A stretch of 64,000 nucleotides of DNA from Sphingomonas sp. HITSZ_GF (lineage in GTDB: Bacteria > Pseudomonadota > Alphaproteobacteria > Sphingomonadales > Sphingomonadaceae). Where the stretch lies: NCBI RefSeq assembly GCF_029543155.1, contig NZ_JARQXA010000005.1:248001-312000 (forward strand). Direction: 5' to 3'. Numbering within the stretch: position 1 is the stretch's first letter; the number at the start of each line of letters is the position of its first letter. Made by a program: the position numbers and the translations under genes. Positions 15,123-23,880 of the stretch are shown here, piece by piece. Below the pieces are notes generated by a model. The model did no database searches. It saw only the letters and a program-made list of their open reading frames with translations, and was not told the DNA's origin.

Positions 15123-16510
15123 TTTGCGTTCACCGTTGCTTGAATGGCCGGGCCATCTTTGGTGGGATCGAGGTAGCGCGCCCAGCTAAGGGCCATGCGC
15201 CGTTCGGCGGAATCGGCGGAGATGTAGCGCCAGCGCAGCGCGCCCTGGGGCGACATGCGGACGAGGCGGCCCTGCTCGGTCTCCTCGACCATCGCGTCGC
15301 CGCCGGGCAGCGGGGTGCCGCGGCCCTGGGCGCGCGTGGCGATCTGGTTGGCGGCGAAGCCCTTGTCCCAGGGCGAGCTGGTCGCCTTGCTGTCGAAGTC
15401 GAAGACGAGCAGTCGGTTGTGCCCGTTCACCCGCTCACCGGGATAGCCCATCAGCGTATTGTTATCGAACACCGAGATGCGGTGGTCGTCGAGGATGCTG
15501 ACGTCGTGCTGGAAGCGCCACGGGCCGATCTTCCACCACAGGATCTTGCCGGTTTCCGGTCGGTACAGGGCGATCAGCGAAAGGTTGCGCAGGCTCAGGA
15601 ACAGGTCGCCCTTCTTCCAGAAACGCCCGTCCGCCATCGCCGGCTGGATGTCGTTCAGGTGGAAGGGATCCTGGGTATAGGGCCGCCCGCGCCACAGCCG
15701 GGCAAGGCCGTTACGCTCGAGGATGTCGGCCACCCGGTCGACCTTGAGCAGCTTCCCTTCGGTCGAGACCTGGGCGACACTGTCGTCCCAGAAATCGGCC
15801 TTCACCCCCGGCTCGCGCGGTACCGGGTAGCGATAGGGCACCCACAGGTTGCCGTCGGGCCCAAGCTCGGTCGAGTGGTTGAAGATGCCGTCCAGCGACC
15901 AGAGCAGCTTGCCGCAGGCGTCGTAGCGGGCGAGCGGCGAACTGTCGTGCAGCACCAGGCTGCCGTCGGCGAGCAGCAGCGGATGCATCAGCCGGTTGCG
16001 CGCAGCATTCTTGTCGCGGTGCAGATCGGTCAGCGCCGAGGTGAAGCGCGAGGCGGCGTTGGCCGCATCGACATCGGGCACGAACTCATGCACCACCGCG
16101 CCGTCCGACAGGCGCATCACCTGCACCACCGAACGCTTGCGCGCCGGATCGAAGGGCGAGATCAGCGTATAGCCGGGGTCGGTGAAGCCGGGATCGCGGG
16201 TGAAGCCGCCGGGCAGCTTCTCGTACTTGCCGCCGAAATAGGGCGCGGTGCCGCGGAACATGTGCTTGAGCGTGTCGGGCACCCGCGCCAGCGTGATTGC
16301 CGCGCGGCCGAGCGCACCCGACTTCTCCCAGCCGTCGACGATCGCGCCGGTGCCGATCGCGGTGACGGGCACCAGGAGCAGCGCCAGCGCCAGGCTCCAC
16401 AGCGGCACCGGCCGTGCCAGCACGCCCTCGAGCCCGCGCCCATTATCGGCGAACGGCACCGCGCCGCCGCCGCCTGCATCATCCCGTTCGATGTCCTGAT
16501 CCCGCCGCAA
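15113..16510 (-). CDS. Arylsulfotransferase (ASST)-like membrane-anchored protein
   Basis: A 465-residue protein with one N-terminal transmembrane helix (about residues 37-57), then a beta-propeller-like domain. ASST-like features are HLNDIQPAMADGRFWKKGDLFLSLRNLS, WKIGPWRFQHDVSIL and FDNNTLMGYPGERVNGHNRLLVFD, with conserved histidines where PAPS-independent arylsulfotransferases carry them. The protein should face the periplasm. The reading frame begins at a TTG preceded by GAGGG, so the exact start is uncertain. It heads a four-gene overlapping cluster with a PAPS-type sulfotransferase. The substrate is unknown, and a non-sulfotransferase propeller role is possible. Confidence 0.75.
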   Translation of the reverse strand: MRRDQDIERDDAGGGGAVPFADNGRGLEGVLARPVPLWSLALALLLVPVTAIGTGAIVDGWEKSGALGRAAITLARVPDTLKHMFRGTAPYFGGKYEKLPGGFTRDPGFTDPGYTLISPFDPARKRSVVQVMRLSDGAVVHEFVPDVDAANAASRFTSALTDLHRDKNAARNRLMHPLLLADGSLVLHDSSPLARYDACGKLLWSLDGIFNHSTELGPDGNLWVPYRYPVPREPGVKADFWDDSVAQVSTEGKLLKVDRVADILERNGLARLWRGRPYTQDPFHLNDIQPAMADGRFWKKGDLFLSLRNLSLIALYRPETGKILWWKIGPWRFQHDVSILDDHRISVFDNNTLMGYPGERVNGHNRLLVFDFDSKATSSPWDKGFAANQIATRAQGRGTPLPGGDAMVEETEQGRLVRMSPQGALRWRYISADSAERRMALSWARYLDPTKDGPAIQATVNAKCS

Positions 16511-16603
16511 ATTACCCTCGCTGTTCGAGCGCAGGGTATGGTGGAGAGGGTGTCAGCGGGATTTCGGTTCGTCGCCGGGAGGTTTCCGATTTGTGGCGAT
16601 ATT

Positions 16604-17935
16604 CTAGACCGGCAGCGTAACGACGGCGGAGAGGCCGCCTTCCTCGCGGTTGCGGATGACGACGTCGCCGCCATGCGCGCGCGCCACGGCCCGCGCACTG
16701 GCCAGGCCCAGGCCGATCCCGCCAGTGTCGCGGTTGCGCGATTTCTCGCCGCGGAAGAAGGGTTCGAATACGCGGTCAAGATCCTCGGGCGGCACGCCCG
16801 GCCCGTCATCGCGTACCTCGATCATCGCCTGGCCGTCGGTCTGGTCGAGCGACACCTCGGCGCTGCCGGCATATTTGAGCGCGTTGGTCACCAGGTTGTT
16901 GAGCATCGCCTTCAACGCCGGCGAATTGCCTTCGACCACCACCGGTTCGCCCGGCGCCAGCGTCACCGGCGCACCGCGATCGCTCATGTCGTCGGTCACC
17001 GTTTCAGCGAGCGAGCGCAAGTCGAGCGGCTTGCGCACACCCTGCTTCGTCGTGTCACGCAGATAGCTGAGCGTCGCGGAGATCATCGCCTCCATGTCGC
17101 GGATATCGCCCTCGCAGGCCTGGCGCAGCGCGTCGGGCGCGGCCTCCAGCCGGAGCCCCAGCCGCATCAGCGGCGTGCGCAGATCGTGCGCCACCGCACC
17201 GACCACGGTGGCACGATCGTCGACATAGCGGTTGAGCCGCGCCTGCATCCGGTTGAACGCGGCGGCGGCATCGGCGATCTCGGGCGGCCCGTTGATCGCG
17301 AGCGGCGCGGCGCGCGGATCACGGCCCAGCCGCTCCGCCGCCTCGGCAAAGGTGCCGATCGGCTTGGCGAGCCGGTGCGCCAGCGCCCAGGCGAAGGGCG
17401 CGACCGCCGCTGCGGAAAGGATCAGCCACCACAGCACGAACCAGCGCCACGGCTCGAAGCCGTTGATCGTCGATACGCTGAGCCAGGTGCCGTCAGGCCG
17501 ACGGGCATAGGCGGTGAAGTCGCCGGTGATGATCACGTCGCGCGCCGCCTGCACCGTCGGCGGCGGCACCGGGCGCGGCACGCTGGCCCGGTCATAGATC
17601 TTCTCACGCGTCAGGATCGGGTTGGGGAAGCTGATCAACACCTGCTCGATCGGCACGTTCATCGCCTTGGCCATGGCGATCTCGGTGCGCTCCCCGCGCG
17701 GATTCCAGTGCTGTTCCTCGACATGGTCGAGCGTCGAGACCGAGAAATCCTCGTCGCCCGGCTTGCCGCGCAGCGCATCGACTGCCTGGCCGACGGTATA
17801 GAGCTTCGCAGTGGGCGTCTGTACCGCGATCAGCAGCGCAAGGTTCATCAGCTGCGTCACCGCGACGCAGACCACCATCAGCGCGAAGACGCGCAGGAAC
17901 AGCGGCGATCCGGCGAACCGGCCGCGCAATGTCAC
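16604..17935 (-). CDS. Two-component sensor histidine kinase
   Basis: A 443-residue inner-membrane kinase. A first transmembrane helix (about residues 13-35) and a second (about 160-185) enclose a periplasmic sensor of about 120 residues. A HAMP domain follows (AHRLAKPIGTF ... FNRMQ). The HisKA motif AHDLRTPL carries phospho-acceptor H250. The HATPase has N-box NNLVTNALKYA, G1 DDGPGVPPEDL and G2 GGIGLGLASA. The start overlaps the response-regulator stop by four bases. The signal is unknown; the domain layout matches the EnvZ/CpxA-like group. Confidence 0.95.
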   Translation of the reverse strand: MTLRGRFAGSPLFLRVFALMVVCVAVTQLMNLALLIAVQTPTAKLYTVGQAVDALRGKPGDEDFSVSTLDHVEEQHWNPRGERTEIAMAKAMNVPIEQVLISFPNPILTREKIYDRASVPRPVPPPTVQAARDVIITGDFTAYARRPDGTWLSVSTINGFEPWRWFVLWWLILSAAAVAPFAWALAHRLAKPIGTFAEAAERLGRDPRAAPLAINGPPEIADAAAAFNRMQARLNRYVDDRATVVGAVAHDLRTPLMRLGLRLEAAPDALRQACEGDIRDMEAMISATLSYLRDTTKQGVRKPLDLRSLAETVTDDMSDRGAPVTLAPGEPVVVEGNSPALKAMLNNLVTNALKYAGSAEVSLDQTDGQAMIEVRDDGPGVPPEDLDRVFEPFFRGEKSRNRDTGGIGLGLASARAVARAHGGDVVIRNREEGGLSAVVTLPV

Positions 17936-18657
17936 GCGCGCACCACCTTTGGCACGAACAGATAGCCCTCGTTGCGCACGGTGCGGATGATCTCGTCCCC
18001 GCCCGAGCGCAGCTTACGGCGCAGGCGGCTGACCTGCACGTCGATCGCACGGTCATAGGCGTCCGAATCCGGCCCACGCGCCGCCGCCAGCAGCGCCTCG
18101 CGGCTCAGCACGCGGCGCGGCCGCTCGATGAACACGCGCAGCACCGCGAACTCGCCGTCGGTCAGGCCTACGAGCACACCGTTCGGGTCGAACAGCTCAT
18201 GGCTGCCCAGGTCGATGCGCCAGCCCTCGAAGGTATAGACGTCGCCGCTTTCCACCGCCGCGATCGCGCCGCGCTTGCGCAGAGCAGCGCGCACCGTGGC
18301 CAGAATCTCGCGCGGGCTGCACGGCTTGGGAAGATAATGGCCGGCGCCGACCTCGAGGCCCAGGATCCGGTCCTGCTCCTCGCCCAGCGCGCTGAGGAAA
18401 ATGATCTCGGGGCCGTCGGCACGGGCGATGCGGCGACAGGCCGAAAGCCCGTCCTCACCCGGCATCATCACGTCGAGGATGACGAGATCGACGGGCGTGC
18501 GCGCCAGGATCTGGTCCATGTCGCGGGTGCTGGAAGCTGTCTCGACACGATAGCCGCGGGAGCCAAGGCTGTTGGCCAGCAGCATGCGGATGTCACGATC
18601 GTCATCGACGACGAGGAGAGTGGCGGAATCGTCCGCCGGAGTCGCGGTAGCAAGCAT
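17932..18657 (-). CDS. OmpR/PhoB family response regulator
   Basis: A 241-residue DNA-binding regulator partnered with the downstream kinase. The receiver domain has the acidic pocket VVDDDRD, phosphorylation site D62 in LVILDVMMP, and the switch lysine in YLPKP. The C-terminal winged helix ends with VSRLRRKL and TVRNEGYLFVP, typical of OmpR. The ATG at 18657 was chosen; a GTG 30 bp upstream would add an atypical N-terminal extension. Targets are unknown. The neighbouring OsmC and efflux genes are candidates but nothing in the sequence proves it. Confidence 0.95.
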   Translation of the reverse strand: MLATATPADDSATLLVVDDDRDIRMLLANSLGSRGYRVETASSTRDMDQILARTPVDLVILDVMMPGEDGLSACRRIARADGPEIIFLSALGEEQDRILGLEVGAGHYLPKPCSPREILATVRAALRKRGAIAAVESGDVYTFEGWRIDLGSHELFDPNGVLVGLTDGEFAVLRVFIERPRRVLSREALLAAARGPDSDAYDRAIDVQVSRLRRKLRSGGDEIIRTVRNEGYLFVPKVVRA

Positions 18658-18713
18658 ATTTCGGCTTCTACGACAAAATGCGTCCACAGTGTTGCGTTAA
18701 GTTGTAACAAAGT

Positions 18714-19100
18714 TCACCCGAATCTGGTCGCGATCGGGACGCCCCCTTTCAGAGTGAGCGTGACCGGCGTTTTCTCGGCGATCTCGGCCAGCCGCGCGTT
18801 CTGCTCGGCATCGGTTCCGGTGACGGTCAGCACCCGCTCGATGTTCAGCGTCTCGCCCTGGCCGTGCAGGAACAGCGCCACCTCGATGCCTTCCACTGCC
18901 CAGCCCTTGCGCTCGGCATACATGCGCAAGGTGATCGCCGTGCAGGCGCCCAAGCTGCCCAGCAGCAGCTCATAGGGCGCCGGCCCGGCATCGCCGCCGC
19001 CGCGCGCTACGGGCTCGTCGGCGACGAGCCCGTGCGTGCCGAAGTCGATCTGGGTGGCATAGGGCGCGTCGCGCCCGATCCTGGCGATGGCATGGGTCAT
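18714..19100 (-). CDS. OsmC family protein
   Basis: A 128-residue OsmC/Ohr-fold protein. The N-terminal strand region is HAIARIGRDAPYATQIDFGTHGLVADEP; the central helix LLGSLGACTAITLRMYAERKGW contains the conserved cysteine. The second cysteine of true peroxide reductases, expected in the C-terminal half, is not seen, so peroxidase activity is doubtful. It may be a general redox-stress protein. The gene begins only 10 bp after the efflux channel stop on the same strand, so it could be the last gene of the efflux operon. Confidence 0.85.
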   Translation of the reverse strand: MTHAIARIGRDAPYATQIDFGTHGLVADEPVARGGGDAGPAPYELLLGSLGACTAITLRMYAERKGWAVEGIEVALFLHGQGETLNIERVLTVTGTDAEQNARLAEIAEKTPVTLTLKGGVPIATRFG

Positions 19101-19110
19101 GCCGAAGAGC

Positions 19111-20511
19111 CTAGCTCTTCTGCCACCCGCCACCAAGCGCCCGGAAGAGATCCACCTGGGTATCGGCGATGAACGCATCCGCCTGGGCGAGCGCAGCCTC
19201 GGCATCGGCGAAGGTGCGCTCGGCATCCAGGAGCGCCAGCGAGTCGATATCGCCTTCGCGCTGGCGGGCGCGAGCGATGTTGACCGCCGCTTCCGCCTCG
19301 TTGCGCGCCGCCTGGAGCGCGGTGCGCCGGTCGAGCGCATGGCCATAGGCGGAAAGCGCCGTCTCGGTCTCCTGCAGCGCCGTGAGCACCGTGCCGTCGA
19401 AGCTGGCGAGCGCCCCCTTGGCGTCGGCTTCGGCGCCGGCGACGCGCGCCCGTGCCGGGCCCGGATTGATCGCCCAGTTGATCAGCCCGCCGACCAGCCA
19501 GCGCAGCGGCCCCGCACCGAACACGTCGCCGAAATCGGTGCCGGTCGAGCCGGCCGAGGCGCCGAGCGTGATGCGCGGATAAAGGTCCGCAGTCGCCACG
19601 CCGATCCGCGCGGTGGCAGCGGCAAGGCGGCGCTCGGCGGCGCGGATGTCGGGACGGCGCGCAAGCAGCGCAGCACCGTCGCCCACCGGGATCGGCTGGC
19701 TCAGGCGCAGCGTGGTGCTGCGCTCGCCCGCCACCGCCGGCAGCTCGGCCGGGGTGCGGCCGGTAAGCGTGGCGAGGCGGAACAGCGCCGCGTCGCGCGC
19801 GGCCCTCAGCGTCGGCACATCGGCCTGGCGCTGGTTGCGCAGCGCGCCGATCCGGGCGGTGTCGAGCCGCGTCGCCAGGCCTACGCCGCGGCGGCGCTCG
19901 GTCAGCTCGATCGACTGGTCGAGCAACTGGACGATATGCTCGGCCACGCCCAGCCGCTCGGCGGACGAGGCGGCATCGGCATAGGCGCGTGCCGTCTCGG
20001 CGGCGACGATCACGCGAACCGCGTCGGCATCGGCCTCCGCAGCGCCGACATCGCCGCGCGCGGCTTCGGTGCCGCGGCTCAGCCGGCCGAACAGATCGGC
20101 CTCGTAGCTGACGTTAAGGCCGGCATCGACCTGCCAGTCGTTGAGCGGCGCGCCGGGCTGGCGCTGCCCCTCGGGCAGGCGGCCATAATTGGCGCCGGCG
20201 CCCAGGCTGGCCTGGGGCAGCTGATCGGCCTTGGCGCCGCGCAGCACCGCCCGGGCCTTCTCGATCCGCGCCACCGCGACGCGGATATCGGTGTTGGCCG
20301 CGAGCGCGTCGTTCACCAGCCCGTCGAGCACCGGATCATTGTAGAGCCGCCACCAATCGCCCTGCACGGGCTCGGCGGTGACCGCCGGACTGGCGGCGAC
20401 GAAATTGGCGGCCGCTGTCTGGGGCGGCTTGGGCGCGACATAGTCGGGACCGGCGGCGCAGGCGGCAAGCGCCAGGGCCGAAGCGGTTGCGAGGAGAATC
20501 TTGTAGGTCAT
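19111..20511 (-). CDS. RND efflux outer-membrane lipoprotein, NodT family
   Basis: A 466-residue TolC-like outer-membrane channel. It starts MTYKILLATASALALAACAAG, a lipoprotein signal with the acylated cysteine after LAA. The body shows the duplicated OEP coiled-coil repeats, with DWWRLYNDPVLDGLVNDALAANTDIRVAVARIEKAR in the first half and RRPDIRAAERRLAAATARIGVA in the second. This ATG is seven bases from an AGGAGG ribosome site; an ATG six bases earlier lies too close to it. It completes the tripartite pump with the adaptor and the RND protein encoded immediately upstream. Confidence 0.94.
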   Translation of the reverse strand: MTYKILLATASALALAACAAGPDYVAPKPPQTAAANFVAASPAVTAEPVQGDWWRLYNDPVLDGLVNDALAANTDIRVAVARIEKARAVLRGAKADQLPQASLGAGANYGRLPEGQRQPGAPLNDWQVDAGLNVSYEADLFGRLSRGTEAARGDVGAAEADADAVRVIVAAETARAYADAASSAERLGVAEHIVQLLDQSIELTERRRGVGLATRLDTARIGALRNQRQADVPTLRAARDAALFRLATLTGRTPAELPAVAGERSTTLRLSQPIPVGDGAALLARRPDIRAAERRLAAATARIGVATADLYPRITLGASAGSTGTDFGDVFGAGPLRWLVGGLINWAINPGPARARVAGAEADAKGALASFDGTVLTALQETETALSAYGHALDRRTALQAARNEAEAAVNIARARQREGDIDSLALLDAERTFADAEAALAQADAFIADTQVDLFRALGGGWQKS

Positions 20512-20524
20512 TTTCATTCCTCCT

Positions 20525-20608
20525 CCCGTTCCCCGGCAAAAGCCGGGGCCCAGGGTTACAGAGTGAGTCGTTGGTGGCCCTGGGCCCCGGCTTTCGCCGG
20601 GGAACGGG
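20525..20608. repeat. REPIN-like inverted repeat inside the efflux operon
   Basis: Paired palindromes CCCGTTCCCCGGC...GCCGGGG and the inverse GGGCCCCGGCTTTCGCCGGGG-AACGGG, separated by about 35 bp. They lie between the RND pump gene and the outer-membrane channel gene, and may stabilise or partly terminate the message there. Confidence 0.85.
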
Positions 20609-20611
20609 TGC

Positions 20612-23600
20612 TTATTCAGCCGGCTGCAACGCCGGCTCGTGGCCACCTTCACCGGCCGCCGCCTTGCGCGGGCGGAGCCGCGCCAGGCGGTCCCCCAGCG
20701 CGCGGCAGACGACGTAGAAGGTCGGCGTGAAGAGCAGGCCGAACGCAGTCACGCCCATCATCCCGAAGAACACCGCGGTACCGAGCGCCTGGCGGAGCTC
20801 CGCACCCGCGCCGCTCGCGATCAGCAGCGGCACAGCGCCGAGGATGAAGGCGAACGAGGTCATCAGGATCGGCCGCAGGCGATCGCGCGCGGCACGCACC
20901 GCGGCTTCCACCGGCGACAGGCCATCCTGCTCCTCGGCCTGCTTGGCGAACTCGACCACGAGGATCGCGTTCTTCGCCGCCAGCGCGATCAGCACGACGA
21001 GACCGATCTGGGTAAGGACGTTATTGTCCATGCCCCGAAGGTTCACGCCGGCCATCGCCGCGAGCAGGCACATCGGCACGATCAGGATGATCGCCAGCGG
21101 CATGGTCAGGCTTTCATACTGCGCCGCCAACACCAGGAAGACGAACACCACCGCCAGCGCGAAGACCAGCCCGGCAGTGCTGCCGGCCGCCTTCTGCTGA
21201 TAGGCGATGCCGGTCCACTCGGCACCATAGCCGGCAGGCAGCTCGCTCGCGAGCTTCTCCATCGTGTCGAGCGAGGTGCCCGAGCTGTAGCCGGGGGCAG
21301 TGTCGCCATCGACTTCGACTGCCGGGAACAGGTTGTAGCGCGTCACACGGTACGGGCCGGTCTTGTTCTCGAAGGTCGAGACCGAACCGATCGGCACCAT
21401 TGCGCCGCTGTTCGAGCGGGTCTTGAGGTTGGCGATGTCCGCCTCGGTGGCGCGGAACGGTGCGTCAGCCTGCGCGGTCACCCGGTAGGTGCGGCCGAGC
21501 ATGTTGAAGTCGTTCACGAAGGCCGAGCCGAGATAGACGTTGAGCGCCTCGAACACCCGCTCCGGCGGCACGCCGAGCATGTCCGCCTTGCGACGGTCGA
21601 TATCGGCGAACACGCGCGGGGTGGCAGTGTTGTAGAAGGTGTAAATCTGCTTCAGCCCGGGGGTCTGGTTGGCCTTGCCGATCAGCCCATAGGCCGTCTT
21701 GCCCAGTTCCTCATAGCCATGCTCGGCGCGGTCCTCGACCATCATCCGGTAGCCACCGGCCGAGCCGATGCCTTGGATCACGGGCGGGGGGACGACCAGC
21801 AGCATCGCCTCGTTGATGTCGGCGGTGCGCTTGCGCGCCTCGTTCATGATGTCCTCGATGCTGACGCCCAGCTTCTTGCGCTCCTCGAAGGATTGCAGCG
21901 GGACATATGCAGCGGCCGAGTTCGGCGCGAGCGTCTGCGACGGGCCGTCGAAGCCGGCGAGCATCACCGATCCCTTCACCCCCGGGATCGGCAGGATGCG
22001 GGCGACCACCTTGCGCATCACTTCGTCCGTCCGCTCGAGCGAAGAGCCCGGCGGCAGCTGGATGACGGTGAGGAAGTATCCCTGGTCCTGCTGCGGGATG
22101 AAGCCGACGGGCGTCACCCAGAACATGCCGATCGTCGCGGCGATCAGCCCGACATAGGTCAGCATCATCCGCTTCGGGCGCGTCACCAGCACGCGGGTGA
22201 GCTTGGCATAGCCCACGCTCATCCGCTCGAAGCCGTTGTTGAACGCATCGGCGCCGCGCTTGACCAGGCGACCGAGCGGGCCCTTGGCTTCGCCCTCGTG
22301 ATGCTTGAGCAGCACCGCGGCCATCGCCGGCGACAGGGTGAGCGAGACGAGCAGCGAGATCGCGGTCGCAGCCGAGATCGTCACTGCGAACTGCTTGTAG
22401 AAGGCGCCCGACAGGCCGTTGAGGAACAGCGTCGGCAGGAACACCGCCAGCAGCACCAGCACGATCGCGACGAGCGCGCCGGAGACTTCGTCCATTGAGG
22501 TCCGCGCCGCCTGGAGCGGCGTCATCCCCCGCGCCAGGTTGCGCTCGACATTCTCGACCACGACGATCGCGTCATCGACGACGATGCCGATCGCGAGGAC
22601 GAGGCCGAACAGCGAGAGGTTGTTGAGCGAGTAACCGAGCGGCAGCAGCACCGCCATCGTGCCGATCAGCGAGACCGGGATGGCCAGCACCGGGATGATC
22701 GCCGCGCGCCACTTCTGGAGGAAGACGATCACCACCAGCACGACGAGCAGGATCGCCTCGCCCAGCGTGTGATAGACCGCGTCGATCGACTGCGAGATGA
22801 ACTCGGTCGGGTTGTAGATGACGCGATATTCCAGCCCCTTGGGGAAGTTCTTCGACATCAGCTTCAATTGGTCCTGCACCGCATTGGCAGCGGCGAGGGC
22901 GTTCGAGCCTGGGCGCTGGAAGACGGCGAGGATCACGGTCGGCTGGTTGGAGAGATAGGTGTTGGACGAATAGTCCGCCGCGCCCAGTTCGACGCGCGCC
23001 ACGTCGCTCACACGCACCTGGTGCCCATCGGCATCGGTGCGGATCACGACCTGCCCGAACTCCGCCGGGTCCTTCAGACGGCCCTGCGTCTCGATGTTGA
23101 GCTGGAAGGCATTGCCGGTGGGCGTGCTGCCCGGCTGGCCGAGCGTGCCGGCGGCAACCTGGACGTTCTGCGCACGCAGCGCCTGGACGATGTCGCCCGC
23201 GGTCAGGTTGAGCGCGGCGGCGCGGCCCGGATCGATCCAGACGCGCATCGCATAGTCGCGCGCGCCGAACATGCGCACGTCGCCCACGCCTTCGACACGG
23301 GCCAGGCGGTCCTTCACCTGGGTCAGCGCATAGTTGGAGATATATTCGCGATCGACCGACTTGTCGGGCGAGATCAGGTTCACCACCAGCAGGAAGTCCG
23401 GCGTGGTCTTGCGGGTGACGACGCCCAGGCGCTGCACTTCCTCGGGCAGGCGCGGGACCGCCACCTGGACACGGTTCTGCACGAGCACCTGCGCAGCATC
23501 GAGATTGGTGCCGGACTTGAAGGTGACGGTGATGGTGACGTTGCCGTCACCCGTGGACTGCGACGACTGGTAGAGCATGTCGTCGACGCCGTTGATCTCC

Positions 23601-23806
23601 TGCTCGATCGGCGCGGCGACCGTCTCCGCGACCGTCTCGGCCGAGGCGCCGGGATAGGAAGCGGTGACCGTCACCGTCGGCGGGACGATGTCAGGATATT
23701 GCGAAATCGGCAGCGCGAGATAGGCGATCGCACCGATGATCGTGATGATCACCGCGATGACGGCCGCGAAGATCGGGCGCGTGATGAAGAACCGCGAGAG
23801 GCGCAT
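20612..23806 (-). CDS. RND multidrug efflux pump, HAE1 (AcrB-like) permease
   Basis: A 1064-residue inner-membrane proton/drug antiporter. It begins MRLSRFFITRPIFAAVIAVIITIIGAIAYLALPISQYPDIVPP, the canonical AcrB/MexB N-terminus, and has 12 transmembrane helices and two large periplasmic loops. The proton-relay aspartates are visible in VLAIGIVVDDAIVVVENVER, and the second-half GVNLRGMDNNVLTQIGLVVLIALAAKNAILVVEFAK is typical. Length fits HAE1 pumps. It is the third gene of the CMD-like / adaptor / pump / channel operon. Substrates are probably hydrophobic drugs or plant compounds but cannot be read from sequence. Confidence 0.96.
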   Translation of the reverse strand: MRLSRFFITRPIFAAVIAVIITIIGAIAYLALPISQYPDIVPPTVTVTASYPGASAETVAETVAAPIEQEINGVDDMLYQSSQSTGDGNVTITVTFKSGTNLDAAQVLVQNRVQVAVPRLPEEVQRLGVVTRKTTPDFLLVVNLISPDKSVDREYISNYALTQVKDRLARVEGVGDVRMFGARDYAMRVWIDPGRAAALNLTAGDIVQALRAQNVQVAAGTLGQPGSTPTGNAFQLNIETQGRLKDPAEFGQVVIRTDADGHQVRVSDVARVELGAADYSSNTYLSNQPTVILAVFQRPGSNALAAANAVQDQLKLMSKNFPKGLEYRVIYNPTEFISQSIDAVYHTLGEAILLVVLVVIVFLQKWRAAIIPVLAIPVSLIGTMAVLLPLGYSLNNLSLFGLVLAIGIVVDDAIVVVENVERNLARGMTPLQAARTSMDEVSGALVAIVLVLLAVFLPTLFLNGLSGAFYKQFAVTISAATAISLLVSLTLSPAMAAVLLKHHEGEAKGPLGRLVKRGADAFNNGFERMSVGYAKLTRVLVTRPKRMMLTYVGLIAATIGMFWVTPVGFIPQQDQGYFLTVIQLPPGSSLERTDEVMRKVVARILPIPGVKGSVMLAGFDGPSQTLAPNSAAAYVPLQSFEERKKLGVSIEDIMNEARKRTADINEAMLLVVPPPVIQGIGSAGGYRMMVEDRAEHGYEELGKTAYGLIGKANQTPGLKQIYTFYNTATPRVFADIDRRKADMLGVPPERVFEALNVYLGSAFVNDFNMLGRTYRVTAQADAPFRATEADIANLKTRSNSGAMVPIGSVSTFENKTGPYRVTRYNLFPAVEVDGDTAPGYSSGTSLDTMEKLASELPAGYGAEWTGIAYQQKAAGSTAGLVFALAVVFVFLVLAAQYESLTMPLAIILIVPMCLLAAMAGVNLRGMDNNVLTQIGLVVLIALAAKNAILVVEFAKQAEEQDGLSPVEAAVRAARDRLRPILMTSFAFILGAVPLLIASGAGAELRQALGTAVFFGMMGVTAFGLLFTPTFYVVCRALGDRLARLRPRKAAAGEGGHEPALQPAE

Positions 23807-23843
23807 CGGGCCACTCCTCGTGAATTGAGTTCGGAAAAGAGTT

Positions 23844-23876
23844 CAGCCGCCGGCCCCTGGGGAGAGCCGGCGGCTG
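23844..23876 (-). other. Strong intra-operon hairpin between adaptor and pump genes
   Basis: CAGCCGCCGGC and GCCGGCGGCTG form perfect 11-bp arms around an 11-base loop in the 74-bp gap between the adaptor stop and the pump start. No T-run follows. It could act as an RNA-processing or 3'-end-stabilising element that sets adaptor-to-pump stoichiometry. Confidence 0.7.
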
Positions 23877-23880
23877 ATGG

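Noticed and set aside
15140..17965. A 941-codon open frame on the plus strand
   Set aside because: It is the antisense shadow of the arylsulfotransferase-like and histidine-kinase genes; its translation is Arg/Ala/His-rich with no domain, as expected in GC-rich DNA.
20639..22498. A 619-codon open frame on the plus strand
   Set aside because: Antisense to the RND pump; rich in His, Arg and Gln, without recognisable domains.
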